A DNA stretch of 64,000 bases, from assembly GCA_016098155.1 (NCBI GenBank), contig JAAAJB010000044.1, positions 1 to 64,000 on the forward strand, in the 5' to 3' direction. This stretch comes from Actinomortierella ambigua (Eukaryota; Mortierellomycota; Mortierellomycetes; Mortierellales; Mortierellaceae). Each line of letters starts with the position of its first letter. Position 1 is the first letter of the stretch. The translations under genes were made by a program, and so were the position numbers. Of the stretch, positions 25,201 through 37,900 are shown piece after piece. A model generated the notes under the pieces. The model was not told the origin of the DNA. It saw only the letters and a list, made by a program, of their open reading frames with translations, and did no database searches.

Positions 25201-25984
25201 AATGGCCCTATCATGTGTTGTGTGCCGCCAACTTTCGCGTCTTGGCATCAGAGCCCTATAAATGGCTCGAGCACGCCCGTACATGAGAGCATCTGCCCTC
25301 AAAGACATGAATGTTGAACCTTCTTTGAAACATGGGTGACAAAGAGTGAAAGAGAGACGGAGAGGAGGCGTGCGCCTATGTTGTACAACGCCTTCTTGGG
25401 AAGACCGAGATAGACCCAAGAGAAAATAAGAGGTGGCGAGAACAAGACACAAAAACAACAACACAACAAAAAAGAAAGAACCACATCGCCTTTAGCGGAT
25501 AGAAGATGCTTTATCCAACAAAGAAAGATCACTTTAACCCCCTTGTTTCCCTTTGTTCTCTCTGTGTTGTTACTCTTTTTTTTTTCCCTCTCCTTGTCAA
25601 GTTGTCTTTCTGTTTGTGACCTTCCCGTGCAGTCTCTTTCACATACACACACACACCTTGTCTTCTCTATCTATTTGCCTATCTATTCTTTCCGTCTTGT
25701 CCATCTATCTTTTTTTTTACCCTGTTGGTCCAACGCCAAAACATTTCAAAATAGCCGCTTTGGCGAATGGAGTGCGTTAAAAAACGATCGGGGTTCGGCC
25801 TACATTCCTCCTAGTTGTTACCTCTCCCGTCAGATCTTGCATGCTGTTTGGTAGACCGTCCTTCGTCTTTTGGTTTCATTGGATGAGCACATCACACAAC
25901 ATCAGTCTATTGAGACAAAGGGACGAGACAGGCAGAGACAGGGGAAGGGGACGGTGCATTGTTGGCAAGTAAGAATAGACGTAC
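22216..25984. other. Gene-poor, repeat-rich stretch
   Basis: No recognisable gene. An ATG frame of 102 codons at 22890-23198 (+) and one of 61 codons at 23479-23664 (+) are open and not wholly repetitive, but both lack similarity or clear splice context. (CCT)n lies near 24115-24136 and AGAC/AGGC units at 24363-24394. Confidence 0.4.
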
Positions 25985-26367
25985 CCTTTTGGTTTTTGTT
26001 CGGTATGACAGCATTGTGCACCTCAGAAGGATGTTGTTGTTGTTGCCGTGGTTGATACTGTTGTTGTTGTTGTTGTTGCTGTTTTTGTTTTTTTCCCTGG
26101 TGGTGGTGGTGGTGGTGGGGTAGCTCTTTCTTTAGATGCTGTTGTGGTGGTGTGCTGTATGTATGTATGAATCGATTTGTGTGTTGTCTGCGTAGTGCCT
26201 CAATGTTGCATTGTTGCATATTTCTCAAGAGCTGGGCGTGATTGGCCATGGCGTTGGAATGTAAGCGTCGTGCTTTGTCCCTTTGTGTTGCTTCCAGCGA
26301 CTTGCGCTGGGCTTGGATAACATTCCTTTGCACAGTACGCTCTGTGTGTACGGGTGTGTCAGCGCTT
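25985..26367 (-). CDS. Candidate internal exon encoding a Gln/His-rich protein
   Basis: On the minus strand a GATTAG acceptor (26369-26368) is followed by 383 open bases ending at a GTACGT donor (25984). The product begins SADTPVHTERTVQRNVIQAQ and continues through a polar, probably helical region (ATQRDKARRLHSNAMANHAQ). It then passes into His6, Gln8 and further Gln runs. The first half is not a simple repeat and reads as true protein; the Gln/His part resembles the low-complexity regions of this fungus's regulators. Partner exons were not found, and the family is unrecognised. Confidence 0.4.
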
Positions 26368-28649
26368 CTAATCCCTTACTCTGCTACTGTTTTTTTTCCT
26401 TCTCTGCCTTCTATGTGTCCTCTGTTCCGCGTAGTAGTAGTCTCTTTTTTTTTCTGTTTGTGATCCTCAATCTCGCCTCGAAAAAGAGATGGCCCTGAAC
26501 ATATTCATAGCTATAGTCATTAAAGAGGGCCTATCATCATCATCACCATCATTGGACGCGTCCTTCCTCCCTCTCTCTCTCTCTCTTTCACACACATAAA
26601 CACCCCTTCCATTCCACAGCCTGGTGTGTTTCTCTGAACTGGTACGAGCCCTTTTTCTTTGTTCCATCAAGGTGTCCAAAGGGGAAGCAAAAAAAGTTCG
26701 GCTTCATTTCTCTGTCAGATTTAGTACTGGACTAGTTTACTAGACTTGGTGTACCCAGCTAGCTCCCTCCATTCCCCCTTTGTTTTATTTCTGTCCGCCC
26801 ATCCTAGCTTTCCCCTTTCATCCCCACCATGTCGATCAGTCCCCAGACCGAGCAGGATCGATCTTCTTTTCAACCCTGCAGCTATTTTTTTTTGTATGAG
26901 GTTGACGGTGTGAGGGTGTGTGTGCGTGTTATTTTGTATGCACATTGTTTTTAAAGGTGTGGTTTGAAAAACTATCGACCCCCCCCTCCTCCCTTTCTGA
27001 CGTGTCTAGACAAGAAGACAAAGAAGAGTAGGTCGTGTATGCCCGTTCTCGGACAAACATCCTCCCCCTCCCCTCCCCTCCCCTTCCTCGTCTTCTCCTG
27101 CGTATTGTACCATGATGGTACGAAGTTGCTTAAAGAGACCAAGAGGAAGTGCCAAAAAAAAACAACAAAGCAAAAAAAAAACAAGTAACCACATGTTCGT
27201 TTCACAATTACATGATCCATGTAGGGACTTGTTTTTTTCTCTTTATTGATGCTGCAAGGACCCACTAAAGGAGAGCGAAAAAGTGGAAGGAGACAGATAG
27301 CAGCAGTCAAAGAGTCAGTGGAAGGAACACAAAGGGTGAGGGAAGAGGAGGGGATGCTTATGGGGCATGCAGCATGTCATTGAGCACCTGGAAAGGTGTT
27401 GGACGTATGTAGGACCGCGAGGAAAATCAACAACACAGGACAATGTACAAAGGACGACACTCTCCATCTTCGATCGTTTGACCGACAGGTGTCATACCCA
27501 AGATTTTTTTTTGGTGCATGTCGGGAACAGAGGGCTCCAATCCCCTTCCAACATAAACCCGAGAACGGGCAGGGCCTTCTTTTTCCAAGACTCGCAGCGA
27601 AGCGCACATGAGATAGAAAAAAGATCGAGGAGAAGGGTAAAGATAGGGATAAGATGGACAGTGACGCGAGAGAGCGAGAGTGCGGAATGGTGCATCCAGG
27701 GCAACCAACACTTTGTCAACCAAAAGGGAAGCGATAGGGGGTAGGTAGGTGGAGACGGGAGTGGGGATAGTCATCGAAGGGCACCCTGAACGCAGTAGCA
27801 AGCTCGAGTGAACTCATCTTACAGAAGACACACACAACAGAGGAGACAACATGGTTCAAAAGGTCGCTCTAGCCTCGCTTCTTCTTCCTTTCCTATCACA
27901 GGAGAAAGAGAGAGAGAGAGAGGCAGGGTTATGGAGGGAGGAGGAAGGAGGCGACATCGTACTGCGAGCAGAGGAGGACCATCTATCTCTTTCTCTCTCC
28001 TCTCCTCTCTGTTTTCTCCCTCGCCCTCTCTCTCTCTCTCTCTCTTTGTCTTTCTTCTCGCATCTTTTGCCTCGCGAGACATGCTTCTTTGTTCTTTGTG
28101 TGTTGATCTTGCTGCATTCCGTACAGTGTGTCTCTTCTACCGATTCAAAACATGCCAAGGAGGCCAAAAATGGCCCTTCCAGTTCTATCCAATGGTGCAT
28201 AGACTCACCAAAAAAAGAATTATCATTCCTCTGAAAAGAAAGTTAAGATTGAGAGGGTGTGAGAAAGAGATGGATGGAGAAAGAGCAGATGGCAACACTC
28301 CCCGAGCTGGGAGTACCTAGAGGTATGTGTAAGTGTAGGTGCAGGCTGCCTAGGGTGTAGGATCGCAGGGCTACCCATGTCACAGTGCATTTCTCATCAG
28401 GCTTTCCGTAGCGCGAAGAAAAAGGTCAACCTACGGTATTCGCCCATTCCTCCTCACCCCCACCACCCACACCCTCACCTTTTCACCCTTGCGCACCCGC
28501 TTTGACCCTCTTTTTTTTTGATGTTTTAGTTTCTTTCTCCATCCATTGCTCGTACTACTGCTTTGGGGCCTGCAAGCGAGATGTGTGTATGTTATGTGTG
28601 TGTTGTGTGTGCGTGTGTGAATGTGTCTTCATTGGTGTTGGGCTCACCG

Positions 28650-28700
<51 letters not shown>

Positions 28701-28788
28701 CACCCACACCCACACCCACACTCGCACACTCACACTCTCGCCCTCCCACCCCCTGACAACACCACCTCAATCGACGTGCGCTTTCGAC
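26368..28788. other. Gene-poor stretch with microsatellites
   Basis: No gene recognised. Contains (CT)n at 26571-26586 and a perfect (CT)n run of about 46 bases at 28652-28697. A minus-strand stretch near 26480-26545 reads as DDDRPSLMTIAMNMFRAISF, but its context is repetitive. Confidence 0.4.
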
Positions 28789-29050
28789 ATGGACGATTCT
28801 CTTGTGAGCCTTGTGTTCCAGTTGGTATGTGTTTGTGTGTGTATATGTGTGTCTTTCTCTCTTTCTGTTTGTTTCTTTTCTGTCTGTCTGTGTTTCCGTT
28901 TACATTTTAATCGCGAACGGGGAACTATTTTGCACTGACTGGGGAGCGAGTTGTTGTCCTATTCTCTATTGCTCACACACACACACACACGCTCTCACTC
29001 ACGAATCCCTCTTCTATTCTCACAATCCTTGCAGTACCGAGCGTATATAG
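28789..29050 (+). CDS. Candidate start exon and micro-exon of an unrecognised gene
   Basis: The ATG at 28789 opens MDDSLVSLVFQL and reaches a GTATGT donor at 28825 in phase 0. A 210-base intron ends in TCCTTGCAG at 29034. A 16-base exon (29035-29050, YRAYI plus one base) ends at GTGAGA. The signals are consistent with each other, but total coding length is tiny and no third exon is convincing. Confidence 0.28.
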
Positions 29051-32000
29051 GTGAGAGTGGATAAGTATTTTCGATAGCAAGTAGTTTATCAACATCTCTT
29101 ACACATGTGCGACACTTTGCACATTCTCCACAGCAGGTTTTCTGTCGTCTCCCCCTTTCTTAGTCTGATTTCCTCATCTGTTTTTTTTTCTCTTCCTCTC
29201 TCCTTTTGTCCCATTTCTGCAATCCTGACCTTGAGAGTCTATCTGTCTGTCCGACCGACCTCCTCTCCCCCCCCCTCTAGGCGTATCTTTCTCTCTCATC
29301 TTAACACTGACCCTCCGATGGAAGCTTTATCTGTCGTAGTGTTTGCATGTCTCCTAACCAAGGTGGTAAAAGTTGGCTGGAGTGCTTTTTTTTTTTATAT
29401 TGCCGAGATGAGTTGGGGCAAGGATCTGTACTTCCAGTAGTACTGTATACGGCAGAGCGCGTCCCTTCCCAATGAAACTTTTGGGGAATGCGCACACTCC
29501 TCTTGTCGGATGTACCTTCCTACATGTAGATCTATGCTGTTTGCCCAATTTCTTTGTTGTAAAATGGGCCAGACTAAAAGGAGGGAGAATATCACCCGCA
29601 TATGTATGCACCAGCCCCCTTCCTTGAAAATCTACAATGGACCCAGCTGTTTAAATCCCTCCCCCTCCTCCTTTGTGCTCTTCTACTACCCTCTTCTTCT
29701 GCAGCGTACAGGAGGAGAGAGCTACGTAGCAACGGCGGATGACAAGAGAAAGAATGACCAAGCTTGTCCTTAGCAGAGGGTGAACCCACCTTCGTCCAAT
29801 TTACAAGTTATCAATTTTACACACTTGTAGTCTGACCACCTCAAGGAAGAGAATGCAGATATTCGCAAAAAAAAAAAAAAAAAAAGGAAAGGGTCACAGC
29901 ACCACAAGACACATGATCTCAACGCTGTCTCTCTCCGTTGCGCTGCACACACCCCCTGGTCCATGCCTTACTTCCCCCACCCTCCTCCCATGCTGATCAT
30001 GCTGCCTTCCCCAGACGTATTAGTCACACCTACAGGTCAATGCGCATCTGCCTCGAGGCATCACGCATCGAAGGGAGGAAAAATATACGTCCAGCTCTGA
30101 GACAATGGACAAGATGGAACAGAACGTTTATGGGAAAGAAGGGGCCGCACACCGCGAGTTTACACCAATGAAAGCTTAATCCAATGTTGTACACATGCGA
30201 ACCGTTCACCCAATGGATCGACTCTCTCGCATTTTTTTTCCGTTCCCATTGAGTGACGTTGGGAGGGCGGGAGGGAGAGGAAAATAAAGATACACACCTT
30301 CCCCCCTTGTACAAACTTTTACGCTCGCGCGACTCCTCCATCCCATTCCCTCTCCCGAACCGTCGCCTCTGAATCTCGAACTCTCGCTCTCTTTCTCTCT
30401 TCTACACCTGTACCTCCTCTCCCTTTCTCCTCACCCTCCTGTGTTTTCGCGAGGCTCCTCGGCTGACTAAACAGCCCAAATGGAGACACTAATGGAACGA
30501 TGCGTCTCTACCTGCTGGACACGAAACGAGCGATATTCTCCTCCCTGTCCCCCCCTCCTCCTCCACCTCGCTACCTGTGTAGTCTGTGCCTTGCTATTTA
30601 TTGCGTAGAAGGCACTAGAGAGATTCTTTGAAAGCCAAGAGTGCCCGACTATTTTTTTTATTCGGGCATCGTACGGGAAGATCATCATAATTGTGGTTTG
30701 GGGTTGTGCGCATCCGGGGGGGGGGGGTTGTAACTGATGTCTCAATTTTTCCCCGATAGGCATGCACTCCTTTCATTAGTCTGAAAAAAAAAATGATTGG
30801 AGAAAAGAGAGAAGAGTCGTGTTTTGAAACTGCATATGTTTTCTACGACGATGGGGGAGGTCGGGGGCAAGTCTGAACAGAAAACAGTCGGATTTGTGAG
30901 GGATAGGATGGAGGTAGGAAGAAGAAGAAAAAAAAAAGAGACGTTAGCGAGTTTAGGGAGTGTGAAAGCTGGAGAAGGTGAGTGGGTGGGTGGAGAGAGG
31001 GGAGCGCACAAACATTTCGCCCTGCTGTGGAGGGAGCGTGTCAAGCCCGGTTTTGCCACCCTTTTATCCTTCTTTGCTATATCTTGCATTTATCCTCGTC
31101 ATTCACGGATTTACTGGTTCGTCCTCCTTCTTCTCACTCTCTCACTCTCTCTCTCTCTCTCTCTCTCTCTGTCCTCCTCCTCCTCCTCCTCCTCCCCTCC
31201 ACTTCCATGCGGAGCTGTGTACACTCATGACCCTGGTCAACAGGTCTCTCCGAGTGATTCGGTGGCACGAGCCTCTGCTTTCTTTTCTCCAGCATCATCT
31301 CGACGTTTCCCAGCCGACTTAAAGGTGTGTAAAATAATAAAGAAGATCATGCAGCATGTCTGAAGAAATACTACAGGGCACACCCTTGGCCGCTGCTCCG
31401 TGTCGGGGTGCAGAGAAGCGAGAAAAGAGAGAGAGACGCGTCCCTCGGTCCACGAATGAAAAAAGGGGGGGGGAGGGAAAAGGAACGCGGTGTTCCCAAA
31501 CCACAATGCACGAGCCAACGGCCCATTTGTTCTAAACCTTCTTTGGAAACAACCAATCCAAAAGGCCACGGTACGTTCCCTTTTTGGCGAACTTTCAATG
31601 ACCATTGTCTTCTCTTTCAACTTTGACATGCTTCGTCCAATGGGCTAGCACAGAATTTAAGCATGGCTACGTTGCTTTGATCCCTCGTTGTTGAGTTCTC
31701 ACGCCGCGCAGCCTCGGTCTGGATGGCCGCCTGTCGCCTCTGAATACGCATCATTCCTCACTCTCGCTGTGAGGCTAGAGGATGGGGGACCCGATTAAGA
31801 GTGTCTTGGCTATTTTTCATTCGTTTTCGTTCCGCTGTTCCCTGCACCAAGGCCGAAAAAAGACACACGCATACATAGATACACAACATCAACAACACAG
31901 TAGCATGCAAGCGATTGCTCAAGGACCCCCAATTTCTCAACCATGGTCACACCATCAGAGGGCTCTTTAGGGTCCAATGCACGCCACGAACAAAAAACAG

Positions 32001-35000
32001 GATACCCCCCTAACAAACATGTCCAATAACGTCACTGTGTACATCCTGTCGTTCGTTCGAACCGAAAGAAAAAGAAAAAACAATAACATCCCCTTCTCTT
32101 CTTTTGTTGATATTGTTGTTGCCAAGCAGCTCCATCTGCCCAATTGTACCTGCCTTGCATTTACATTGACAACTCCTCTGACAAACTTCCCATTCTTCTT
32201 GATTTTGCTCAAAGTGTTGGATTGAGGCTATTCGTTTGTGTGTGTGTGTGTGTGTATGTGTGTGGGTGTGTTGATTTTTGAAGCTTCTCTTTTGTTTGTT
32301 AAGAATGAACTGCGCTGTCTAATGAGCGTACAAACAAGGCTGACGGCCACCTCTTTTTTTTTGCCAGTTAGGATGCCCTGCCAAGTGGGTCGGGCGCAAA
32401 GGGTCGGGGGGTCGTCTTTTGTCGTCCACGCTTTGTTTTTTTAAATCTTTTCTCTCCCTTTATCCCATTGATCTTCTCTTCCTTCTTTTTCTGCTTGCAG
32501 GATGTTGCAAAGTCCCCGTGCACAAATTAACCTGAGCCAGAATTGTCCAAAGACAGCTTCAAATGAAGTCACTGAAAACGTGATGCGGGTTGTCGCGGGG
32601 CAAGAGTAGAAGAGGCCAGTGCACCATTCTCTGCTTTTTTTTTTTTTTAAAAAAAAAGGAGGGGACATGCAGGCGTTCCCGCAGTGAGGAGATTGGATAT
32701 TCTTTTCGCGTAAAGGAAGAGGGATCTGTGTGGCAGAGGCTATGATATTCAAAGAGACGGAAGAGGGGAGGGGAGAACACATCTCTTTCGCATTTTTTCT
32801 CGTTGCTTGTATGCACGCTGGTTCGAATGCGAGTTTTTCCAAGGAAGGGAAGGGGAGGAGAAGGGCAGTCTAGGCACGCCCTGGCTGAACAAAGATTTCT
32901 ACTATGGTCTCTTCCGGCGCGTGCACCACCTCGAATTGCATCGATCCTAGGCTTTATCCATGTAGGTCGACAGCTGATGGCGTGATGCAATGACGCGATA
33001 TTCTCTTTCTCTCGTTCTTTTCTTAATGACCAAAACGCGCTCGTTCTTTCGTTTTTTTCATCCATGTCTGTAGTCCAGCGGGGGGGGGGTATGTACAACC
33101 GACAGGGTCAACAAAGTTCTAAACTTGAATGCTGTCGCTCTTCTGCTGCTCCGCCCCATCCATCCATGTGCCGTTCCACAACAACAGCACCATCAACAAC
33201 AAAATACGGAAAAACACTCTTCATTCCGCTGAGTGCCTGGGTATCTTTTGATCATCCTGTCGGTCCATCCTATCGCTACTGCGCCCAATGATTATCTCTC
33301 TCTCTCTCTTCAAAAGGCGATGCGAAAAGCACGTTTTTATCTCCCACACTACAACCAAATGGACTGAACCCAAATTGAAAAAATAGAACTGGGAGCGACG
33401 TGTAACTTTTTGGACAAGGACCTTGCTTGTTAACCGGATAAACATAGTCGAGGACAAGAACGAGAGAGAGAGAGAGAGAGAGGGAGGGAAAAAGAGGGGG
33501 AGAGAGAGGGGGAGAGAGAAAGAGGGAGAGGGAGAGAGAACCCACTTCATCTCTTAAAACACTCTTCTTTCCTTGCATGTCACGAAATATACGTCGTCTT
33601 GCAAATATCTAAAAATGTTACCTTTGTGGCGATGTTCGGACATCGCTCCTGCTGGTGGGTTGTACCTCCAGTCTTGCAATGTTGAGCGAATGCGATGCAG
33701 TCTATGGCACGCTACTTGCTCTTTCAGAGCTGCTGCTGGTGCTTTTCTCTAATCCCTTACACAAGATGATCACCATGGGATAGACAAGGTTGCCAACAGC
33801 ATGCTTCCTCTTATACATACACTTTTACCCTCTCTGAGTCGCGCCTTTCTTTCCTTCAGAGTGAACGCATTCTCCACATACATGGAGGGGGAGGGGTGCG
33901 CCGCCTTTCCTCCTGTCCCGCAACTCCTCGCTACTTTTCCCGTAACCGTGGTCAACCTCGTGTCGACCACAGGCAGCGAGGGCCTCCTTCCCTCCCCCTT
34001 CCTCCTTTGGTCATCACAAAATGCATGGACCCCTCCCTGTGCATGCTTGACAGGGAGAGACATCGTTCCATGGCTGTACTCTTGTGGGCTGCTCGCGGGC
34101 AACACCCCTCCTCTCCTCTCCTTCCTTCCTACTCTTTCTTTTCCCTCCTCCCTCCTGCCTCTCTCGCTCTCTCCCTCGCATCGGATCCAACCCAGAGGGT
34201 AGGTAAGGGTCTAATGGAATAGGAGATGACATTGCTCAAATTTTGTTTGGGAAGTGGGGGCAGGAGGTGGTTACTTCGTCTTCTTGTGGACTCTCGATCC
34301 ACTCATCTCTCACGCACCCTTTGTCTCAATCTAGATCGACTTTCACAAACTTTCATTTGTATTACAGTTTACGTTGGGGGTTGTTATGAAAGGGGAGGGG
34401 GGTGGTGGTTCGAGGGGTGGTGTATGCGTGTGAGTGTGAGTGTGAGTGAGTGTGTGTTTGTGTGTTTGTTATGCTCTCACCCCCTCCCTCCACCCTCAAC
34501 TTCCTTCAGTCTCCCGCGCTCTATACCTGTTTTTTGTAGAAAGGTAAACAAGTTCACACGTCGTCCGTCATCGCGTTCAGATCCAAGGGAGGAGAAGGAG
34601 GACATGGACGGAGGGAGGGAGGTCGCACCGTTGTTCGACATGGTCTTCGGCAAATAAATGCAACTCACCCCTGTTTTTTTCTTATATTTATACACATTAT
34701 CCACTATTCTTCTTCCTTCTTGCTTTGTTCTGTCCCTGTTCTTCTAACGTTGTGATTATTTGTGGGAGAGTTTTCTCTCTCTCTCTTTTTTTTTTGGGCA
34801 CTGACCTTTCAGCCCGCCTGTTCTCTCCTCTTTCCTCTCTCTCTCTTTCCCTCTGCGCTTGGTCCTCTACGTGAGTATCTTAACCCCATACTTCAGTCAT
34901 TTATTCTCGATCAAGCAAGTTGCATAAGCGAAGAAGGGGGGTGGGGACACGTGTACGGCCCTATCAATACAGTTGACGAAACTTCCCCTCACTCTCTACC

Positions 35001-37900
35001 CATCAAAGATGACTGAAGATGCGAGATAACATAGGAGACAGAGGGACAGAGAGACAGAGAGAGAGAGAGTCATGCTGCATAGAATAACTGGCAAATGCGG
35101 AAGAAGGTGTCGACCCCCTTCGTTCTGGAGATTAGCTCGATATCCGTGTTGCCCAAGGGAAAAGTGAAAGGGAGAAACAAAACAAACAGGAGCGATCAGC
35201 GGTTGCACTAGCAAGAGATTTCGGAAGGGGGAGTGGGTTGACAATCTGGAGAAAACTCTTTTGCCTGGGAGGGGATGGTCGCGTTCTTCTATTTCTTTGC
35301 TGTTCTAGATTGTTGCTAGACAAAAAAAAAACAGGTTGGCCAAGAAGGAGGAGACGCGTGACACGGACTTGATGCTAACCTGGAAAGAGAGAGAAGGGGG
35401 GAGGGGGAGGTAGGTGCGTTTCATCGCGTAGGGGACTAAAAACGCGTAAAAGAATATGCAAGGAACACACTACGGAGAAGCAACCTTGGCTCCAAACTCC
35501 ATCTCCCCCTCGGCGAGAAAAAGTTCCAGAAAAAAAATACATGGGGTCATGGTGTAATTGTGCTACCCTCAAACTGCACAGAGGAGGTGACATGATGACC
35601 CCCTCTATCATAAAATAATAATTTTATTTTGGTTCACTTGGCAACGACAACAAGATCATATGGTGACCATCTGGAACTAGCCCTCTTACCCCGCGCGTAA
35701 CAGCCATTTCGCCGAAATAAATAAATAAAAAAAAAATAAAAAAAACACACAAATCCAAAGGGGTGTATACTCACGGATCCACTCACCTCTCCCAAGAAAC
35801 CAAAAAGAGAGAGAAAACAAATGCTGGCTACAACACTAACATTCAAAAATAAAGCCACTCACCAAATACATAAAATGTCCTACGCATCATGTGGAGAAAA
35901 GAGTTGTGATCACGGTGGCCATGCAGCATGCAATAGAAACATCCAGGATTTGTCATCTACAAGGGGGAGGGGGAAGGGAGGACAAGGTGCGCGGTTGTAT
36001 ACATGGGGTAGAGTTGTTTACAGAATACGATGTATGGAGTATACAAGTACAACAAGAGAGGTCAAAGGACCAAAGTAAACGAAAGAGAGAGAGGGAGAGG
36101 GCGGCGCGTAATGTGAATATTGTAGAGGCAACGCACGAAACAATCAAGTCTCCGAAAACCAACCAGAGTGTAGACTTTCTCAACACCATGCCTCTTCAGC
36201 AGCTTCTGACCTTATTGTTGTTGTTTTGGTGCTCTCGGTCTTTCTTTGGCCATTATGGAAATCACAACACAAGTAGAGAGGATATTTGTTATAGATGTTT
36301 TTCTTTTTGGGTTTGTGGGGGGAGGATTGTCGATCATCCTCCTCACATACAAAAAAAAAACAAAGAGAGCTCAATGGTTGGTGTGTGTTATGCTGTGTAT
36401 TGTGGAGAAAAGGCAAAACAATAACAGCGACAACAACAAGGGAGAAAAAAGTCACCCCATTTGACCATGGTGCACGACATGGATTTCACAAGCTACACAC
36501 TTAAACACATGCACATTTGCGCACAAGAAGCCAAGTGTTCCATACTGTGGGCATCACGAAAAAAACGACCATGGCGTGATGAGGCAGTGTAAGCTACACA
36601 AGTCAATGCAATTCTAGTTGTGTGTGTGTATGTACAGTCCTCTGGGGGTTCACAAAACTACCCTTTTGCAGTTTTATTTTCTTTTCTATAGGACTTTCAA
36701 AGGCTCTGGGCACATTTCTAAATCTTTTTAAAGCATGAGGCTATTTAGACCATGAAAACTCCAAGATAAAAAAAAATAGCGTAGTAGTACCTCATGGTTT
36801 GGATGGTGAAACATGCCTAGCCCTTTTGTTTCCAGAGAGAGAGAGAAGGTTAGGCATGTGGTAGTACGCCCACCCAAAGAAAAAACAGGGTGCACAAACT
36901 ATCTTTGGGCCGGATGTGAGCTCAAGGTCCTAACAGCCCCAAACCTTTTTGCTTTGCAGCAGTTGCCGTGCATCGCTATGACGCTATTGTCACACACACA
37001 TTGGGCTACGGAGCAGCAGTGCGGCAGTAAAGAAGAAGGAAGAAGTGGCAACAGCAGCAGATGGGGAGAGGAGTAGAGACGATAGCATTCTTTCGGTCAA
37101 TATTCACACACATCTCTCTCGCCTGCTCCCTCACTCTCTTCCCCTCTCTTGGCAACCTATTTTTATTCTCCGTCGATTGCAATTGCTGTGCGCGGTCGAC
37201 CGAAGTATTAGAGAATAGATATTACAAATAAAGAGAGTCGAAGTGCAGATGCAGGGGGAGGAGGAGAGGAGGAAACAAAAAAGAGTGGCAACCTCTGACT
37301 GGTACATACGCACAATAATGGAGTAGAGGAATGGGGGACAGAAAAGGTGTCTCCACTGTATGGTAATGACACGTTGGCTTTCGGGCATGCACTCTTGGCT
37401 CAAGGTCATGCGGAAAAAGAGACACGTAGTCGATCGCGGAAAAACACAAACGTCTCCATTCACAGTGAACAAAAGTGAAGCATGGAGGTAGTAGTCTCTC
37501 AACTCTCTCACTCTCTCGCTCTCTTTCTCTCCGAGGGATTGTTATCTGGTCATAGCACATTTCCTTGCTAGCCTACTCCCCCCCTTCTTCTCCCTGCAGT
37601 TGGTCCGAGTCAAGGGGGTGTAGAGTACATACTTTCTCGGTCTCTCTCTCTCACGCTGAGTATCACATTCAAACTAAACGCAAAAGGGTCACGAAGTCCC
37701 AGTAGTCCAGCTCACCATTCAGTGGCCTCGTGGTAGACTGAGTGTTCGAATCGGAGAGTCAATCGATGGAGTCGAGGGCAGCAGAAGTGTATCTAGGCCG
37801 GAATGTATATGTACACGATATAGTCATGAAGCAACAGAGTAGTGTACTGATATGACTAGAGTTTGCCGCGTTGCCATCAATAAACAAACCCAACAGTCAA
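29051..37900. other. Gene-poor stretch, no recognisable gene
   Basis: Roughly 8.8 kb of CT/GA-rich DNA with (CT)n (31140-31170), (GT)n (32238-32265), (GA)n (33463-33482) and poly-A/T runs. ATG frames at 31977-32225 (82 codons) and 36252-36464 (with a possible membrane segment, FVIDVFLFGFVGGGLSIILL) are open, but lack splice context or similarity. Confidence 0.4.

Noticed and set aside
31648..31668. GAATTTAAGCAT resembling the start of large-subunit rRNA
   Set aside because: The match is about a dozen bases with no rRNA sequence around it.
37730..37765. GTGGCCTCGTGGTAGA followed by GTTCGAATC, like tRNA A and B boxes
   Set aside because: The two boxes are only a few bases apart; no anticodon arm could fit.
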